Assembly (NCBI RefSeq): GCF_003205835.1
Contig: NZ_CP029773.1
Location: forward strand, 1,582,501-1,646,500
Direction of reading: 5' to 3'
DNA: 64,000 bases
Source of the DNA: Stenotrophomonas maltophilia
GTDB taxonomy: Bacteria > Pseudomonadota > Gammaproteobacteria > Xanthomonadales > Xanthomonadaceae
Positions 36,470 through 46,837 of this stretch are shown piece after piece. Numbering within the stretch: the stretch's first letter is position 1; each line of letters begins with the position of its first letter. The position numbers were made by a program, and so were the translations under genes. The notes under the pieces were generated by a model. That model saw only the letters and a program-made list of their open reading frames with translations. It had not been told where the DNA came from and did not search any database.

Positions 36470-37251
36470 GTCCTGATCGTCTGAGCAAGGGAGTGCGCGT
36501 CGGCGCGCTGGTGTTGCTGGTTTCCACCCTGGCCGCCTGTGGCACCGCTACCGTGGTTCGCCCCGGCGGTGGCAGCACTGGTGGTGGCGTGACCACGCCG
36601 AAGTCCTCGGTGCCCAAGCCCGGGCAGACCGTGGTGGTACGCAAGGGCGACACCATCTATGCACTGGCCCGTATCCATGACATCACCCCGGCGGACCTGA
36701 TCGCCTGGAACAGCCTGGACAACCCCTCGACGATCTATCCGGGGCAGGTGATCCGGCTGTATCCGGCCGGTGCCAGCGGCGGTCGCGCGCCCACCACTGT
36801 GGTCACCCCGCCGCGCTCGGGTGGCAGCAGCACCGGCAGCACCGCACCAGCCCCGGCGCCGGTCGGCCCGGTGAAGAGCAACATCGCCTGGCGCTGGCCG
36901 GCTGATGGCGCCATCGTTGGCCGCTACGTGGCTGGTGATGCGACCAAGCAGGGCGTCGACATCGCCGGCACCAGCGGCCAGGCGGTCAAGGCCACCGCCA
37001 ATGGCGTGGTGGTGTATTCCGGCGCCGGCCTGGTCGGCTACGGCGAGCTGATCATCATCAAGCACAGCGACCAGTGGCTGTCGGCCTATGGCCACAACCG
37101 CAAGCGCCTGGTGAACGAAGGGCAGAGCGTGAAGGCCGGCGAGCAGATCGCCGAGATGGGTCGTACCGGTGCGAACCGCGACATGGTCCACTTCGAGATC
37201 CGCTACAACGGCAAGCCGGTCGACCCCCAGCAGTACCTGCCGGCACGCTGA
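36466..37251 (+). CDS. nlpD: NlpD-like LysM/M23 lipoprotein
   Basis: The 261-residue lipoprotein has a signal peptide with lipobox LAAC near residue 25. A LysM domain follows (about 58-100; VVVRKGDTIYALARIHDITPADLIAWNSLDN), then a Pro/Ser/Thr linker and a C-terminal M23-like domain (about 145-258; RWPADGAIVGRY, GVDIAGTSGQAVKATANGVVVYSG, LIIIKHSDQWLSAYGHN, GQIAEMGRTG-type segments, VHFEIRYNGKPVDPQQYL). NlpD activates the amidase AmiC and is itself catalytically dead in E. coli; key M23 ligands look incomplete here too. Its 3' end is repeated twice downstream. No rpoS follows. Confidence 0.93.
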   Translation: MSPDRLSKGVRVGALVLLVSTLAACGTATVVRPGGGSTGGGVTTPKSSVPKPGQTVVVRKGDTIYALARIHDITPADLIAWNSLDNPSTIYPGQVIRLYPAGASGGRAPTTVVTPPRSGGSSTGSTAPAPAPVGPVKSNIAWRWPADGAIVGRYVAGDATKQGVDIAGTSGQAVKATANGVVVYSGAGLVGYGELIIIKHSDQWLSAYGHNRKRLVNEGQSVKAGEQIAEMGRTGANRDMVHFEIRYNGKPVDPQQYLPAR

Positions 37252-37548
37252 TCGTCGATTCGCCAACTGGGCGGATCCCCGGCCCGGCGCAGCGCGCCGG
37301 GCGTTCGCCAGCGGCGCGGCCCATGGGCCGCAAACGTCCTCGGCTCACCCGCTATAACGGCAAGCCGGTCGACCCGCAGCAGTACCTGCCGGCACGCTGA
37401 TCGTCGATTCGCCATCTGGGCGGATCCCCGGCCGGCGCAGCGCGCCGGGCGTTCGCCAGCGGCGCGGCCCATGGGCCGCAAACGCCCTCGGCTCACCCGC
37501 TACAACGGCAAGCCGGTCGACCCGCAGCAGTACCTGTCGGTGCGCTGA
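37201..37548 (+). repeat. Tandem repeat of the nlpD 3' end
   Basis: The last 51 bp of nlpD (coding for RYNGKPVDPQQYLPAR and the stop) recur at 37350 and 37498, with periods of 149 and 148 bp. The roughly 98-bp spacer (ATCGTCGATTCGCCA..., containing the palindrome GCGGCCCATGGGCCGC) is also repeated. Copies differ by a few substitutions and one deleted base. The repeats are not followed by any gene of the nlpD family. Confidence 0.9.
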
Positions 37549-37800
37549 CGCAGGCAGAGACGGGTAGCGCCGGGCTTGCATATGTAGAGCCGAGCCATGC
37601 TCGGCTGCTCTTCGCCGCGATGCGGCGCCGCCCGAGCATGGGCTCGGGCGCTACAGGCCACGTGTGATCCAGGGTAGGGCTGAGCCATGCCCGGCGTGCG
37701 CCCATACTGAACGGTAATGGCCGTTTACGACCCTGATTGCCGCATCTCCATCTTCCCGGGCAACCGCGAACGCGGCATCCTGCTGCAGACCCAATCGCCT
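37549..37800. other. Gap with SMAG pair
   Basis: This short stretch holds a SMAG pair at 37584-37654 (GTAGAGCCGAGCCATGCTCG to GAGCATGGGCTCGGGCGCTAC, one mismatch in the stem). A partial half-element (GGGCTGAGCCATGCCCGGC) follows near 37678. No gene is seen. Confidence 0.7.
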
Positions 37801-38262
37801 GTGGTGCCGCATGACCCCCGCCTTCCCATTCTGGCGTTGCTTGCCATCCCGGCGCTGGCAACCGCCGCCAGCGATCCGCACGAGGTTGCCACCCGTTTCT
37901 ACGCCGCTCTGCAGGCCAGTGGGCCAGACCAGTCCGCGATTGCGCCGCTGCTGGGCGATGCCCTGCGCTCAGCCGTCGATGCGCAGCGTGCGTATGAACA
38001 GGCCTGCACCGCGCTGGCGGCGCCTGACGAAAAGCCGCACATGCTGGACCAGAGCCCGTATCTCATGGCGCCGGATCGGCCGGAAGCGGTAAAGGTGGGG
38101 CTGCCCGCGACGAGCGGCGATGCCAGTTGGGTGCCCGTCGAAATGGCGGTGAGCGACTATCGCTGGACCGACCGGGTCCTGCTGCAGCGGCAGGGCCCGG
38201 ACTGGAAGGTCATGGATATCCGCTGGGGGCAGGGCGGCAACCTGATCGGGCGACTGAAGTAG
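37801..38262 (+). CDS. Hypothetical exported protein
   Basis: A protein of about 153 residues with a signal-like N-terminus (LPILALLAIPALATAA) and a mature part resembling small NTF2-like/DUF3828 proteins (DPHEVATRFYAALQASGPDQSAIAPLLGDALRSAV, then RWTDRVLLQRQGPDWKVMDIRWGQGG). The start is uncertain: an in-frame GTG at 37801 is used, while a nearby ATG at 37811 is out of frame. A one-base change near the start is possible. Function unknown. Confidence 0.55.
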   Translation: MVPHDPRLPILALLAIPALATAASDPHEVATRFYAALQASGPDQSAIAPLLGDALRSAVDAQRAYEQACTALAAPDEKPHMLDQSPYLMAPDRPEAVKVGLPATSGDASWVPVEMAVSDYRWTDRVLLQRQGPDWKVMDIRWGQGGNLIGRLK

Positions 38263-38325
38263 TTCTCGGCCTTCCGCTGCACCGCTTCTGGCGGCTAGCG
38301 CCGGGGCGCGCCCGACGCCTCGAAC

Positions 38326-38700
38326 TCAGCCTTCCAGAATGAAAGCAGCCGCAACCTTGCGGCCTTCGCCGGCCAGGATGTTGAAGGTGCGTGCGGCAGC
38401 CGGATTGTTCATCACTTCCAGGCCGATGCCGCGTGACAGGCAGGCGGCCATCACCACCGCCGGCGGGAACACCTGGCGGTCACCCGTGCCGAGCACGATC
38501 AGCGCCGGATTCAGCGCCAGGATCGGCTCCAGGTCGGCCACCTGCAGCACGGTGGCGCTCACCACCGGCCATTGCGTGACCAGCTGGTCCGGGGTCAGGA
38601 AGAAGCTGCTGCCCAGCACCTGGTCGTTGACCCGGGCCGAACGGCCGTCGGCCGCGCGCAGGCTGTAGGCGTAATCCGGCGGTTCGTGGTTCAGCTGCAT
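38326..38700 (-). CDS. Mth938-like (DUF498) domain protein
   Basis: The 124-residue soluble protein matches the Mth938/NDUFAF3-like fold: YAYSLRAADGRSARVNDQVLGSSFFLTPDQLV, LALNPALIVLGTGDRQVFPP and GIGLEVMNNPAAARTFNILAGEGRKVAAAFI. Its molecular role in bacteria is unknown; the mitochondrial relative is a complex I assembly factor. yhbY lies 13 bp upstream in the same orientation. Confidence 0.88.
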   Translation of the reverse strand: MQLNHEPPDYAYSLRAADGRSARVNDQVLGSSFFLTPDQLVTQWPVVSATVLQVADLEPILALNPALIVLGTGDRQVFPPAVVMAACLSRGIGLEVMNNPAAARTFNILAGEGRKVAAAFILEG

Positions 38701-38713
38701 GGCAGTAGGGCGA

Positions 38714-39019
38714 TCAGCCGCGCGGCAGCACGATCTGGCGCTGTTCCTTGCTCGGGCGGTACAGCACGGCGACGTGGCCGATGCGCTGCACCAGTGCGCT
38801 CTCGGTGGCTTCGACGATCTCGCCGATCATCACGTCACGGGCGTCGCGATCCTCGGCAGCGACCTTCACCTTGACCAGCTCGTGGCGCTCCAGCACTTCG
38901 TTCAGCTCAGCGATGAAGGCCGGGGTCACGCCCTTGCCGCCGGTCTGCAGCAGGGCCTTCAGGTCGTGGGCTTGGCCGCGCAGGAAACGGGTCTGGGAAG
39001 CGGTCAGGGCGATGGACAT
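38714..39019 (-). CDS. yhbY: YhbY ribosome-associated RNA-binding protein (CRM domain)
   Basis: The 101-residue protein is a single CRM domain: LTASQTRFLRGQAHDLKALLQTGGKGVTPAFIAELNEVLERHELVKVKV with the G-x-x-G loop, ending GHVAVLYRPSK. It binds pre-50S ribosomal particles in E. coli. The start at 39019 gives MSIALTASQ, the family start. It is divergent from rlmE, a conserved arrangement. Confidence 0.93.
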   Translation of the reverse strand: MSIALTASQTRFLRGQAHDLKALLQTGGKGVTPAFIAELNEVLERHELVKVKVAAEDRDARDVMIGEIVEATESALVQRIGHVAVLYRPSKEQRQIVLPRG

Positions 39020-39084
39020 GCAGGAAAACACGGTTGAATGGGGCGATCAGGGTATCATGAGGACCCCATCAGCCCCTATTTTCA

Positions 39085-39717
39085 ATGGCTACCCGCAGCA
39101 AAAGCAGCCAGCGCTGGCTCAAGGAACACTTCTCCGACCCCTTCGTGAAGAAGGCGCAGGCCGAAGGCATGCGCTCGCGCGCCGCCTACAAGCTCGAGGA
39201 GCTGCTCGAACGTGACCGGTTGCTGAAGCCGCACATGGTGGTGGTCGACCTCGGCGCGGCGCCGGGTGGCTGGTCTCAGCAGGTTCGGAGACAGATTGGC
39301 GACACCGGCCGTGTACTGGCCCTGGACATCCTGGACATGCCGCCACTGGCCGGCGTGGAGTTCCTTCATGGTGACTTCAGGGAAGAAGCCGTCCTATCGC
39401 AGTTTGAAGCCATGCTCGGGGATCAGCCGGTAGACCTTGTGCTGTCGGACATGGCCCCCAATAAAAGTGGTGTAGGCGCGGTCGACCAGCCGCGGATGAT
39501 GCACCTGGCGGAGCTGGCCCTGGATTTTGCCGACAACCACCTGAAGACCGGTGGGGCATTCCTGATCAAGCTGTTCCAGGGCGAGGGCTTTGACGACTAC
39601 GTGCGCGACATGCGCCGCCGGTACGACAAGGTCTCCATCCGCAAGCCGGAAGCCTCGCGCAAGCGCTCTCCCGAGGTGTATGCCTTGGGTCAGGGAAAAC
39701 GCGCCCACATGAAGTAA
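39085..39717 (+). CDS. rlmE: 23S rRNA 2'-O-methyltransferase RlmE (FtsJ)
   Basis: The 210-residue enzyme methylates U2552 of 23S rRNA. It has [34 protein letters not shown] with the catalytic Lys, the SAM site [23 protein letters not shown] with the catalytic Asp, and [15 protein letters not shown] with the second Lys. Length is standard. ftsH follows 69 bp on, as in E. coli. Confidence 0.96.
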   Translation: MATRSKSSQRWLKEHFSDPFVKKAQAEGMRSRAAYKLEELLERDRLLKPHMVVVDLGAAPGGWSQQVRRQIGDTGRVLALDILDMPPLAGVEFLHGDFREEAVLSQFEAMLGDQPVDLVLSDMAPNKSGVGAVDQPRMMHLAELALDFADNHLKTGGAFLIKLFQGEGFDDYVRDMRRRYDKVSIRKPEASRKRSPEVYALGQGKRAHMK

Positions 39718-39786
39718 GCTCGCAATGTACGCAAGTTCGACCCCAACGCAACGCCAGCACTGAGAGGAACACCGGAGCCAATGAGG

Positions 39787-41721
<1,935 letters not shown>

Positions 41722-41823
41722 CGGCCCGCTGCACGTGACACCAGACGAGGCCGGGGCAACCCGGCTTCGTCGTTTCCGGGCTACTGGCCCATCCCGAAGA
41801 ACTGATCTGACGCTGGAGCCCGC

Positions 41824-42009
41824 ATGTCCGCCCCGAAGCCCGAACCGATTTCCCACAACGCCGAAATGGTCATCGCCACCGTGGTCGGCGTGGGTGTGGG
41901 CCTGGGGGCCGACAATCTGCTGCTGGGCTGCGTGGTGGGTATCGGTGTCGGCATCGTGCTGAGCATCGCCAGGACCCTGTACGTGGACCGCAAGCGCCGC
42001 CGCCGTTGA
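41824..42009 (+). CDS. Small single-pass membrane protein
   Basis: A 61-residue protein with one or two short membrane helices (about 14-48, MVIATVVGVGVGLGADNLLLGCVVGIGVGIVLSI) and a strongly basic tail (VDRKRRRR), which should face the cytoplasm. A GGAG ribosome site lies at good distance. It follows ftsH. Function unknown. Confidence 0.6.
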   Translation: MSAPKPEPISHNAEMVIATVVGVGVGLGADNLLLGCVVGIGVGIVLSIARTLYVDRKRRRR

Positions 42010-42642
42010 GGGTATCGGCAGGGCTGCGCCCTGCACCTGCCGAAGCCGTCAAGCCAGAGCAACAGCAACAGCAACGGCGGCATTCCGTGGTTTGGCGGGG
42101 CGGTGTCGGATGGCGGGGACGCCGTGAACCCATCCATGGGGGCTTGGCAGCCGCTTGCTCGCGTGCGCATTCCTGCGCACACGGCAAGACCGGGGTTGGG
42201 CGTCCTGCCCAACCCGCCCGAGGCATGCCTCGGGCCCATGCGGCTGACACCCCGCCATCCGACACCGCCCCACCTCTGACAGATTCCGGGAGCTGTTGGT
42301 AGGTGTCGACCTTGGTCGACACATCTGTCAGATATCGATGTACAAGAATGGGGTCAGATCCGTTTTCCGTAGGAAAACGGATCTGACCCCAAGAGTCACT
42401 CCGGCAGCTCGCGAGCAACTGTCGAAGGCGGGGTGGGTCCGGTTGCGGGGGCGTGAGCCGCATGGATGCGGCGACCGAGCTTACATGGACGTACTTGCAG
42501 CGTCTCCCGCAACCGGACCCACCCCGCCATTCCTCAGCAAACCTGCTGTTGCTCCGGCTGTTGTTGTCGCTCTGGCCTCTGCGGGTGCAGGGCGCCGCCC
42601 TGCCGAACTAAACTACCCGCCGTTGTCCCTGCAGGATTGCCC
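42010..42642. repeat. Repeat cluster: long-stem elements (copies 3 and 4), SMAG and GGGGTC hairpin
   Basis: No gene is seen between the small membrane protein gene and folP. Copy 3 has 22-bp arms at 42097-42118 and 42250-42271. A GTAG-headed palindrome lies at 42299-42322, and a perfect GGGGTC hairpin at 42350-42390. Copy 4, inverted relative to copy 3, has 23-bp arms at 42427-42449 and 42506-42528. The loops of both carry the CATCCATG or CATGGATG core. Confidence 0.8.
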
Positions 42643-43539
42643 ATGTTCGATACCTCGCCCCAGCTCGATTGCGCCGGCCGCATCCTGCGCCTCGACCGTG
42701 CCCGGGTCATGGGCATCGTCAACGTCACCCCGGATTCGTTCTCCGATGGCGGCGCGCACGACACCACCGAGGCCGCGGTCGCACATGGCCTGAAGCTGGT
42801 CGAGGAGGGCGCGGACCTGCTCGATATCGGCGGCGAATCCACCCGTCCGGGCGCCGCCCCGGTATCGGTCGAGGACGAGCTGCGCCGGGTGATTCCGGTG
42901 ATCGAGCAGCTGGCCGCCCGTACCCAGGTGCCGATCAGCATCGATACCTTCAAGCCGGAGGTGATGCGTGCGGCGGTGGCCGCTGGCGCCGGCATGATCA
43001 ACGACATCTACGGCCTGCGCCAGGAGGGCGCGCTGGACGCCGCCGCTGTAGCCGGCGTGCCGGTGGTGCTGATGCACATGCAGGGCGAACCCGGCCACAT
43101 GCAGGCCGATCCACACTACGACGATGTGGTCGCCGAGGTGCATGGCTTCCTGGTGCAGCGCCTGTTCGCTGCCGAAATGGCCGGCATTGCGAAGAAGAAC
43201 CTGCTGGTCGATCTCGGTTTCGGCTTCGGCAAGACCACCGCCCACAACACGACCCTGCTGGCGCGCTCCGAGCGCTTCCTGGAACTGGGCGTGCCGATGC
43301 TGGCCGGCTTGTCGCGCAAGCGCAGCCTGGGGGAACTGACCGGCCGCGACACGCCGTCCGAACGCGTGGCCGCGTCGGTGGCCGCGCACCTGATTGCGGT
43401 GCAGCGTGGTGCGCGCATCGTGCGCGTGCATGACGTAGCCGCCACTGTGGATGCGCTGAAGATCTGGCAGGCGGTCGAGGCGGTGCCGACGCCACGCGCC
43501 GACGCCACGCCGACGATCCGCTGGCCGGACGAAGACTGA
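42643..43539 (+). CDS. folP: Dihydropteroate synthase
   Basis: The 298-residue enzyme joins pABA to dihydropterin pyrophosphate in folate synthesis and is the sulfonamide target. Motifs are [73 protein letters not shown] and a closing [13 protein letters not shown]. The ATG at 42643 is the family start, although the frame is open upstream through the repeats. miaA follows with a one-base overlap. Confidence 0.96.
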   Translation: MFDTSPQLDCAGRILRLDRARVMGIVNVTPDSFSDGGAHDTTEAAVAHGLKLVEEGADLLDIGGESTRPGAAPVSVEDELRRVIPVIEQLAARTQVPISIDTFKPEVMRAAVAAGAGMINDIYGLRQEGALDAAAVAGVPVVLMHMQGEPGHMQADPHYDDVVAEVHGFLVQRLFAAEMAGIAKKNLLVDLGFGFGKTTAHNTTLLARSERFLELGVPMLAGLSRKRSLGELTGRDTPSERVAASVAAHLIAVQRGARIVRVHDVAATVDALKIWQAVEAVPTPRADATPTIRWPDED

Positions 43540-44492
43540 TGGGCATCGACCGGCGGCCGCTGGCGATCGCCGTCATGGGGCCGACCGCCAGTGGCAAGAC
43601 CGCCACCGCGATCGCCCTGGCGAAGCAGCTGGATGGCGAGATCGTCAGCGTCGATTCGGCGCTGGTGTACCGCCACCTGGACATTGGCTCGGCCAAGCCG
43701 GATGTGGCCGAGCGCGCGCAGGCCCCCCACCATCTGCTGGACCTGCGCGATCCCTGGCAGACCTACTCGGCAGCCGAATTCGCCGCCGATGCCGGCCGGG
43801 TCGTGGCCGACATCGTGGCACGCGGCAAGATGCCGATCCTGGCCGGTGGCACTGGCCTGTACTTCCGCGCCCTGTTGCAGGGCCTGTCGCCGATGCCGGA
43901 GGCCGATCCGGCGATGCGCGAAGCACTCAGCGCCGAGGCGGCCGAGCGTGGCTGGGCGGCGCTGCACGCAGAGCTGGCCCAGGTCGATCCGGCGGCGGCC
44001 GCACGCATCCATGCTACCGACCCGCAGCGCATCCAGCGGGCGCTGGAGGTCTATCGCCTGACCGGCACCCCCATCACTGAATGGCAGCGCCGGCCGGGCG
44101 TGGCGCCGTTGCCGGTGCGCACCCTCAAGCTGATCCTGACGCCGCGTGACCGCGCGGTGCTGCACCAGCGCATCGAGGCACGCTTCGACGCCATGCTGGC
44201 GCAGGGCTTCCTCGACGAGGTGCGGGCGTTGCGCGCGATGCCGGAAATGGCTGCCGGGGAGGCGCCGCTGGACCTGCCGGCAGTGCGCGCGGTCGGCTAT
44301 CGCCAGGCCTGGGAGTACCTGGACGGGGAGGGCGATGCTGCCCGCTTCCGTGACAAGGCCATCTTCGCCACCCGCCAGCTGGCCAAGCGCCAGCTGACCT
44401 GGCTGCGCGGCGAGCTTGATGCGCGCTGGTTCGACCCCCATATCGACCACGAGCGCCTTGCCGGCGCGGTGTCGACCTTCGTCGCACGCTGA
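43539..44492 (+). CDS. miaA: tRNA dimethylallyltransferase
   Basis: The 317-residue enzyme puts the isopentenyl group on A37 of tRNAs that read U-starting codons. It has the P-loop [70 protein letters not shown] and [16 protein letters not shown]. The start overlaps the folP stop by one base. hfq lies 96 bp on, as in E. coli (miaA-hfq-hflX). Confidence 0.96.
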   Translation: MGIDRRPLAIAVMGPTASGKTATAIALAKQLDGEIVSVDSALVYRHLDIGSAKPDVAERAQAPHHLLDLRDPWQTYSAAEFAADAGRVVADIVARGKMPILAGGTGLYFRALLQGLSPMPEADPAMREALSAEAAERGWAALHAELAQVDPAAAARIHATDPQRIQRALEVYRLTGTPITEWQRRPGVAPLPVRTLKLILTPRDRAVLHQRIEARFDAMLAQGFLDEVRALRAMPEMAAGEAPLDLPAVRAVGYRQAWEYLDGEGDAARFRDKAIFATRQLAKRQLTWLRGELDARWFDPHIDHERLAGAVSTFVAR

Positions 44493-44588
44493 ACCCCCGC
44501 CAGCCGTGTAACATCATCGGTCGGCGGGCGGCTCGGGGGCCGTGGCAACCGTCGGCAACCCAATAAGAACAATAATCAGGAGTGTGCA

Positions 44589-44864
44589 ATGTCCAAGGGG
44601 CAATCGCTGCAGGATCCTTTCTTGAACGCACTGCGGCGCGAACGCGTGCCGGTTTCGGTGTACCTGGTGAACGGCATCAAGCTGCAGGGCACGATCGAGT
44701 CGTTCGACCAGTTCGTGGTCCTGCTGCGCAACACGGTCAGTCAGATGGTCTACAAGCACGCCATTTCCACGGTCGTTCCGGCACGCAACGTGAAGGTCGG
44801 TCCGGGCGGTGGTTACGTGCAGTCGGGTGAAGGTGGTCAGGCAGGTGATGAAGCAGACGAGTAA
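44589..44864 (+). CDS. hfq: RNA chaperone Hfq
   Basis: The 91-residue Sm-like hexameric protein pairs small RNAs with messengers. It starts [47 protein letters not shown] and includes the Sm2 motif [10 protein letters not shown]. The C-terminal tail is short (about 20 residues, Gly-rich then acidic). An AGGAGTG ribosome site precedes the ATG. hflX follows after 14 bp. Confidence 0.97.
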   Translation: MSKGQSLQDPFLNALRRERVPVSVYLVNGIKLQGTIESFDQFVVLLRNTVSQMVYKHAISTVVPARNVKVGPGGGYVQSGEGGQAGDEADE

Positions 44865-44878
44865 TACCGGAGCGGTGA

Positions 44879-46189
44879 ATGTTTGACCGCTCGAAAAAGG
44901 GTGAACACGCCCTGTTGATCCAGCCCCATTTCGGCAAGCTGGAAGACGATGTGCTGGAAGAATTCGGTGATCTGGCCCGCTCGGCTGGGGCCAGCATCGC
45001 CGCGACGATCACCGCGCGCCTGGATCGTCCGAATCCGTCGACCCTGATCGGCAGCGGCAAGCTGGACGAGATCAAGGCCGCGGCCGACGCCAGCGGTGCC
45101 GACCTGATCCTGGTCAACCATGCGTTGAGCCCGGGCCAGGAGCGCAACCTGGAACGCTTCCTCGAGCGCCGGGTGATCGACCGAACCGGCCTGATCCTGG
45201 ACATCTTCGCCCAGCGTGCGCACAGCCACGAAGGCAAGCTGCAGGTCGAGCTGGCGCAGCTGCGTCACCTGGCCACGCGGCTGGTGCGCGGCTGGACCCA
45301 CCTGGAGCGCCAGCGCGGCGGTTCGATCGGCCTGCGCGGCCCGGGTGAAACCCAGCTGGAAACCGACCGCCGCCTGCTGCAGAAGCGGGTCGAGCAGCTG
45401 CAGAAGCGGCTGGAAAAGGTCGAGGTGCAGCGCACCCAGATGCGCCGTGCGCGCGTGCGCAGCGAGCTGCCGCGTGTCGCCCTGGTGGGCTACACCAACG
45501 CTGGCAAATCGACCCTGTTCAACGCCATGACCGGCGCCGAGGCCTACGCCGCCGACCAGCTGTTTGCCACGCTGGACCCGACCGTGCGCCGCATCGCGGT
45601 GCCGGGCGGCAACGTGGTGCTGGCCGACACCGTCGGCTTCGTCCGCGATCTGCCGCATGACCTGGTCGCTGCGTTCCGCTCGACCCTGTCCGAGGCGCGC
45701 GAGGCCGATTTCCTGCTGCACGTGGTCGACGCCGCCGATCCGCACCGCGAGGAGCGCATCGCCCAGGTGGACGAGGTGCTGACCGCGGTCGGTGCCGGTG
45801 ATCTGCCGCAGTTGCTGGTGTTCAACAAGATCGACCGCATCGAAGGTGCCGACGTCCGCCACGATGGCCAGGACGGTATCCCGGATGAGTCGCGCCGGGA
45901 GCGGGTGTGGATCTCCGCGCGTGACGGGCAGGGCCTGGAGCTGCTGCAGGCGGTGCTGGGCAAGCGCCTGGGCCTGCAGCATGTCACCGGCGAACTGCGC
46001 CTGCCGCCGGATGCCGGCCGCCTGCGTGCGCGCCTGCACCAGCTGGAAGTGATCCGCAGCGAGCAGGCCGACGAAGACGGCTGGCTGCTGCAGGTCGACC
46101 TGCCGATTGCCGAAGCCGAAAAACTGGCTGCCAGTGCCGACGGCGCGCCGATCCGGGCGCTGCTGCCGGAGAAACTGCCGGAGTGGTGA
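44879..46189 (+). CDS. hflX: GTPase HflX
   Basis: The 436-residue ribosome-binding GTPase rescues or splits stalled ribosomes. N-terminal part: IGSGKLDEIKAAADASGADLILVNHALSPGQERNLERFLERRVIDRTGLILDIFAQRAHS. A glycine-rich linker RGPGETQLETDRR follows. The G domain has GYTNAGKSTLFNAMT, DTVGFVRDLPHDLVAAFRSTL and NKIDRIEG. The C-terminal domain ends IRALLPEKLPEW. It forms a likely operon with hfq. Confidence 0.95.
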   Translation: MFDRSKKGEHALLIQPHFGKLEDDVLEEFGDLARSAGASIAATITARLDRPNPSTLIGSGKLDEIKAAADASGADLILVNHALSPGQERNLERFLERRVIDRTGLILDIFAQRAHSHEGKLQVELAQLRHLATRLVRGWTHLERQRGGSIGLRGPGETQLETDRRLLQKRVEQLQKRLEKVEVQRTQMRRARVRSELPRVALVGYTNAGKSTLFNAMTGAEAYAADQLFATLDPTVRRIAVPGGNVVLADTVGFVRDLPHDLVAAFRSTLSEAREADFLLHVVDAADPHREERIAQVDEVLTAVGAGDLPQLLVFNKIDRIEGADVRHDGQDGIPDESRRERVWISARDGQGLELLQAVLGKRLGLQHVTGELRLPPDAGRLRARLHQLEVIRSEQADEDGWLLQVDLPIAEAEKLAASADGAPIRALLPEKLPEW

Positions 46190-46207
46190 GGTAGCGGCCC
46201 ATGCCCG

Positions 46208-46230
46208 GTAGTGCCGGCCGCTGGCCGGCA
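46208..46230 (+). repeat. Single SMAG repeat
   Basis: GTAGTGCCGGCCGCTGGCCG with its own small palindrome; no inverted partner follows. It lies between hflX and pncC. Confidence 0.65.
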
Positions 46231-46311
46231 GCGCAACCGTGCCGGAGGGGCGCGACATCCAGCTGTCATCTGCGGTACAACGTGCAGGTTCTTCACCCCA
46301 CCGTCATGCCG

Positions 46312-46806
46312 ATGTCCATTCCCACCGACGCTGAACTCAACGCCCAGTCCGCCGCGCTTGGGCAGCGCCTGCAGCAGGCTTCGCTGCAGCTGGTGACCGC
46401 TGAAAGCTGCAGTGGTGGCTGGATCGCCAAGTGCATGACCGACATCGCCGGTTCCTCGGCGTTCTTCGACTGCGGCATGGTGGTCTACAGCTACGAGGCC
46501 AAGCAGCGCCTGCTGGGTGTGCGTGCGCAGACGCTGGAGCAGTTCGGCGCGGTCAGCCGCGAAACCGTGCTGGAAATGGTGTCCGGTGCGCTGGTCAATT
46601 CCGGCGCCGGTATCGCCGTGGCGGTGACCGGCATCGCCGGTCCTGGTGGCGGCAGCCCGGACAAGCCTGTCGGCAGCGTCTGGATTGGCTGGAAGCGCCG
46701 CGGTGGCTACGCCCGTGCCGAGCTGTTCCAGTTCGACGGCGACCGCGAAGCCATCCGCCGGCAAACCGTGGCGGCGGCATTGCGCGGTATCGACGCCCAG
46801 CTGTGA
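46312..46806 (+). CDS. pncC: CinA-family nicotinamide-nucleotide amidohydrolase
   Basis: The 164-residue protein is the stand-alone C-terminal CinA domain (PncC), which deamidates NMN. It shows LVTAESCSGGWIAKCMTDIAGSSAFFDCGMVVYSYEAKQRLLGV and VAVTGIAGPGGGSPDKPVGSVWIGW. Two start codons are close (46306 and 46312). In many bacteria this gene lies just before recA; here ubiB and lexA lie in between. Confidence 0.92.
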   Translation: MSIPTDAELNAQSAALGQRLQQASLQLVTAESCSGGWIAKCMTDIAGSSAFFDCGMVVYSYEAKQRLLGVRAQTLEQFGAVSRETVLEMVSGALVNSGAGIAVAVTGIAGPGGGSPDKPVGSVWIGWKRRGGYARAELFQFDGDREAIRRQTVAAALRGIDAQL

Positions 46807-46837
46807 CATGCTGCTCCGGTAATCGTCCGGAGCACGC

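Noticed and set aside
37201-37548. CRISPR-like array
   Set aside because: The units are 148-149 bp, nearly identical throughout and contain a coding tail. There are no unique spacers, and no cas genes are present.
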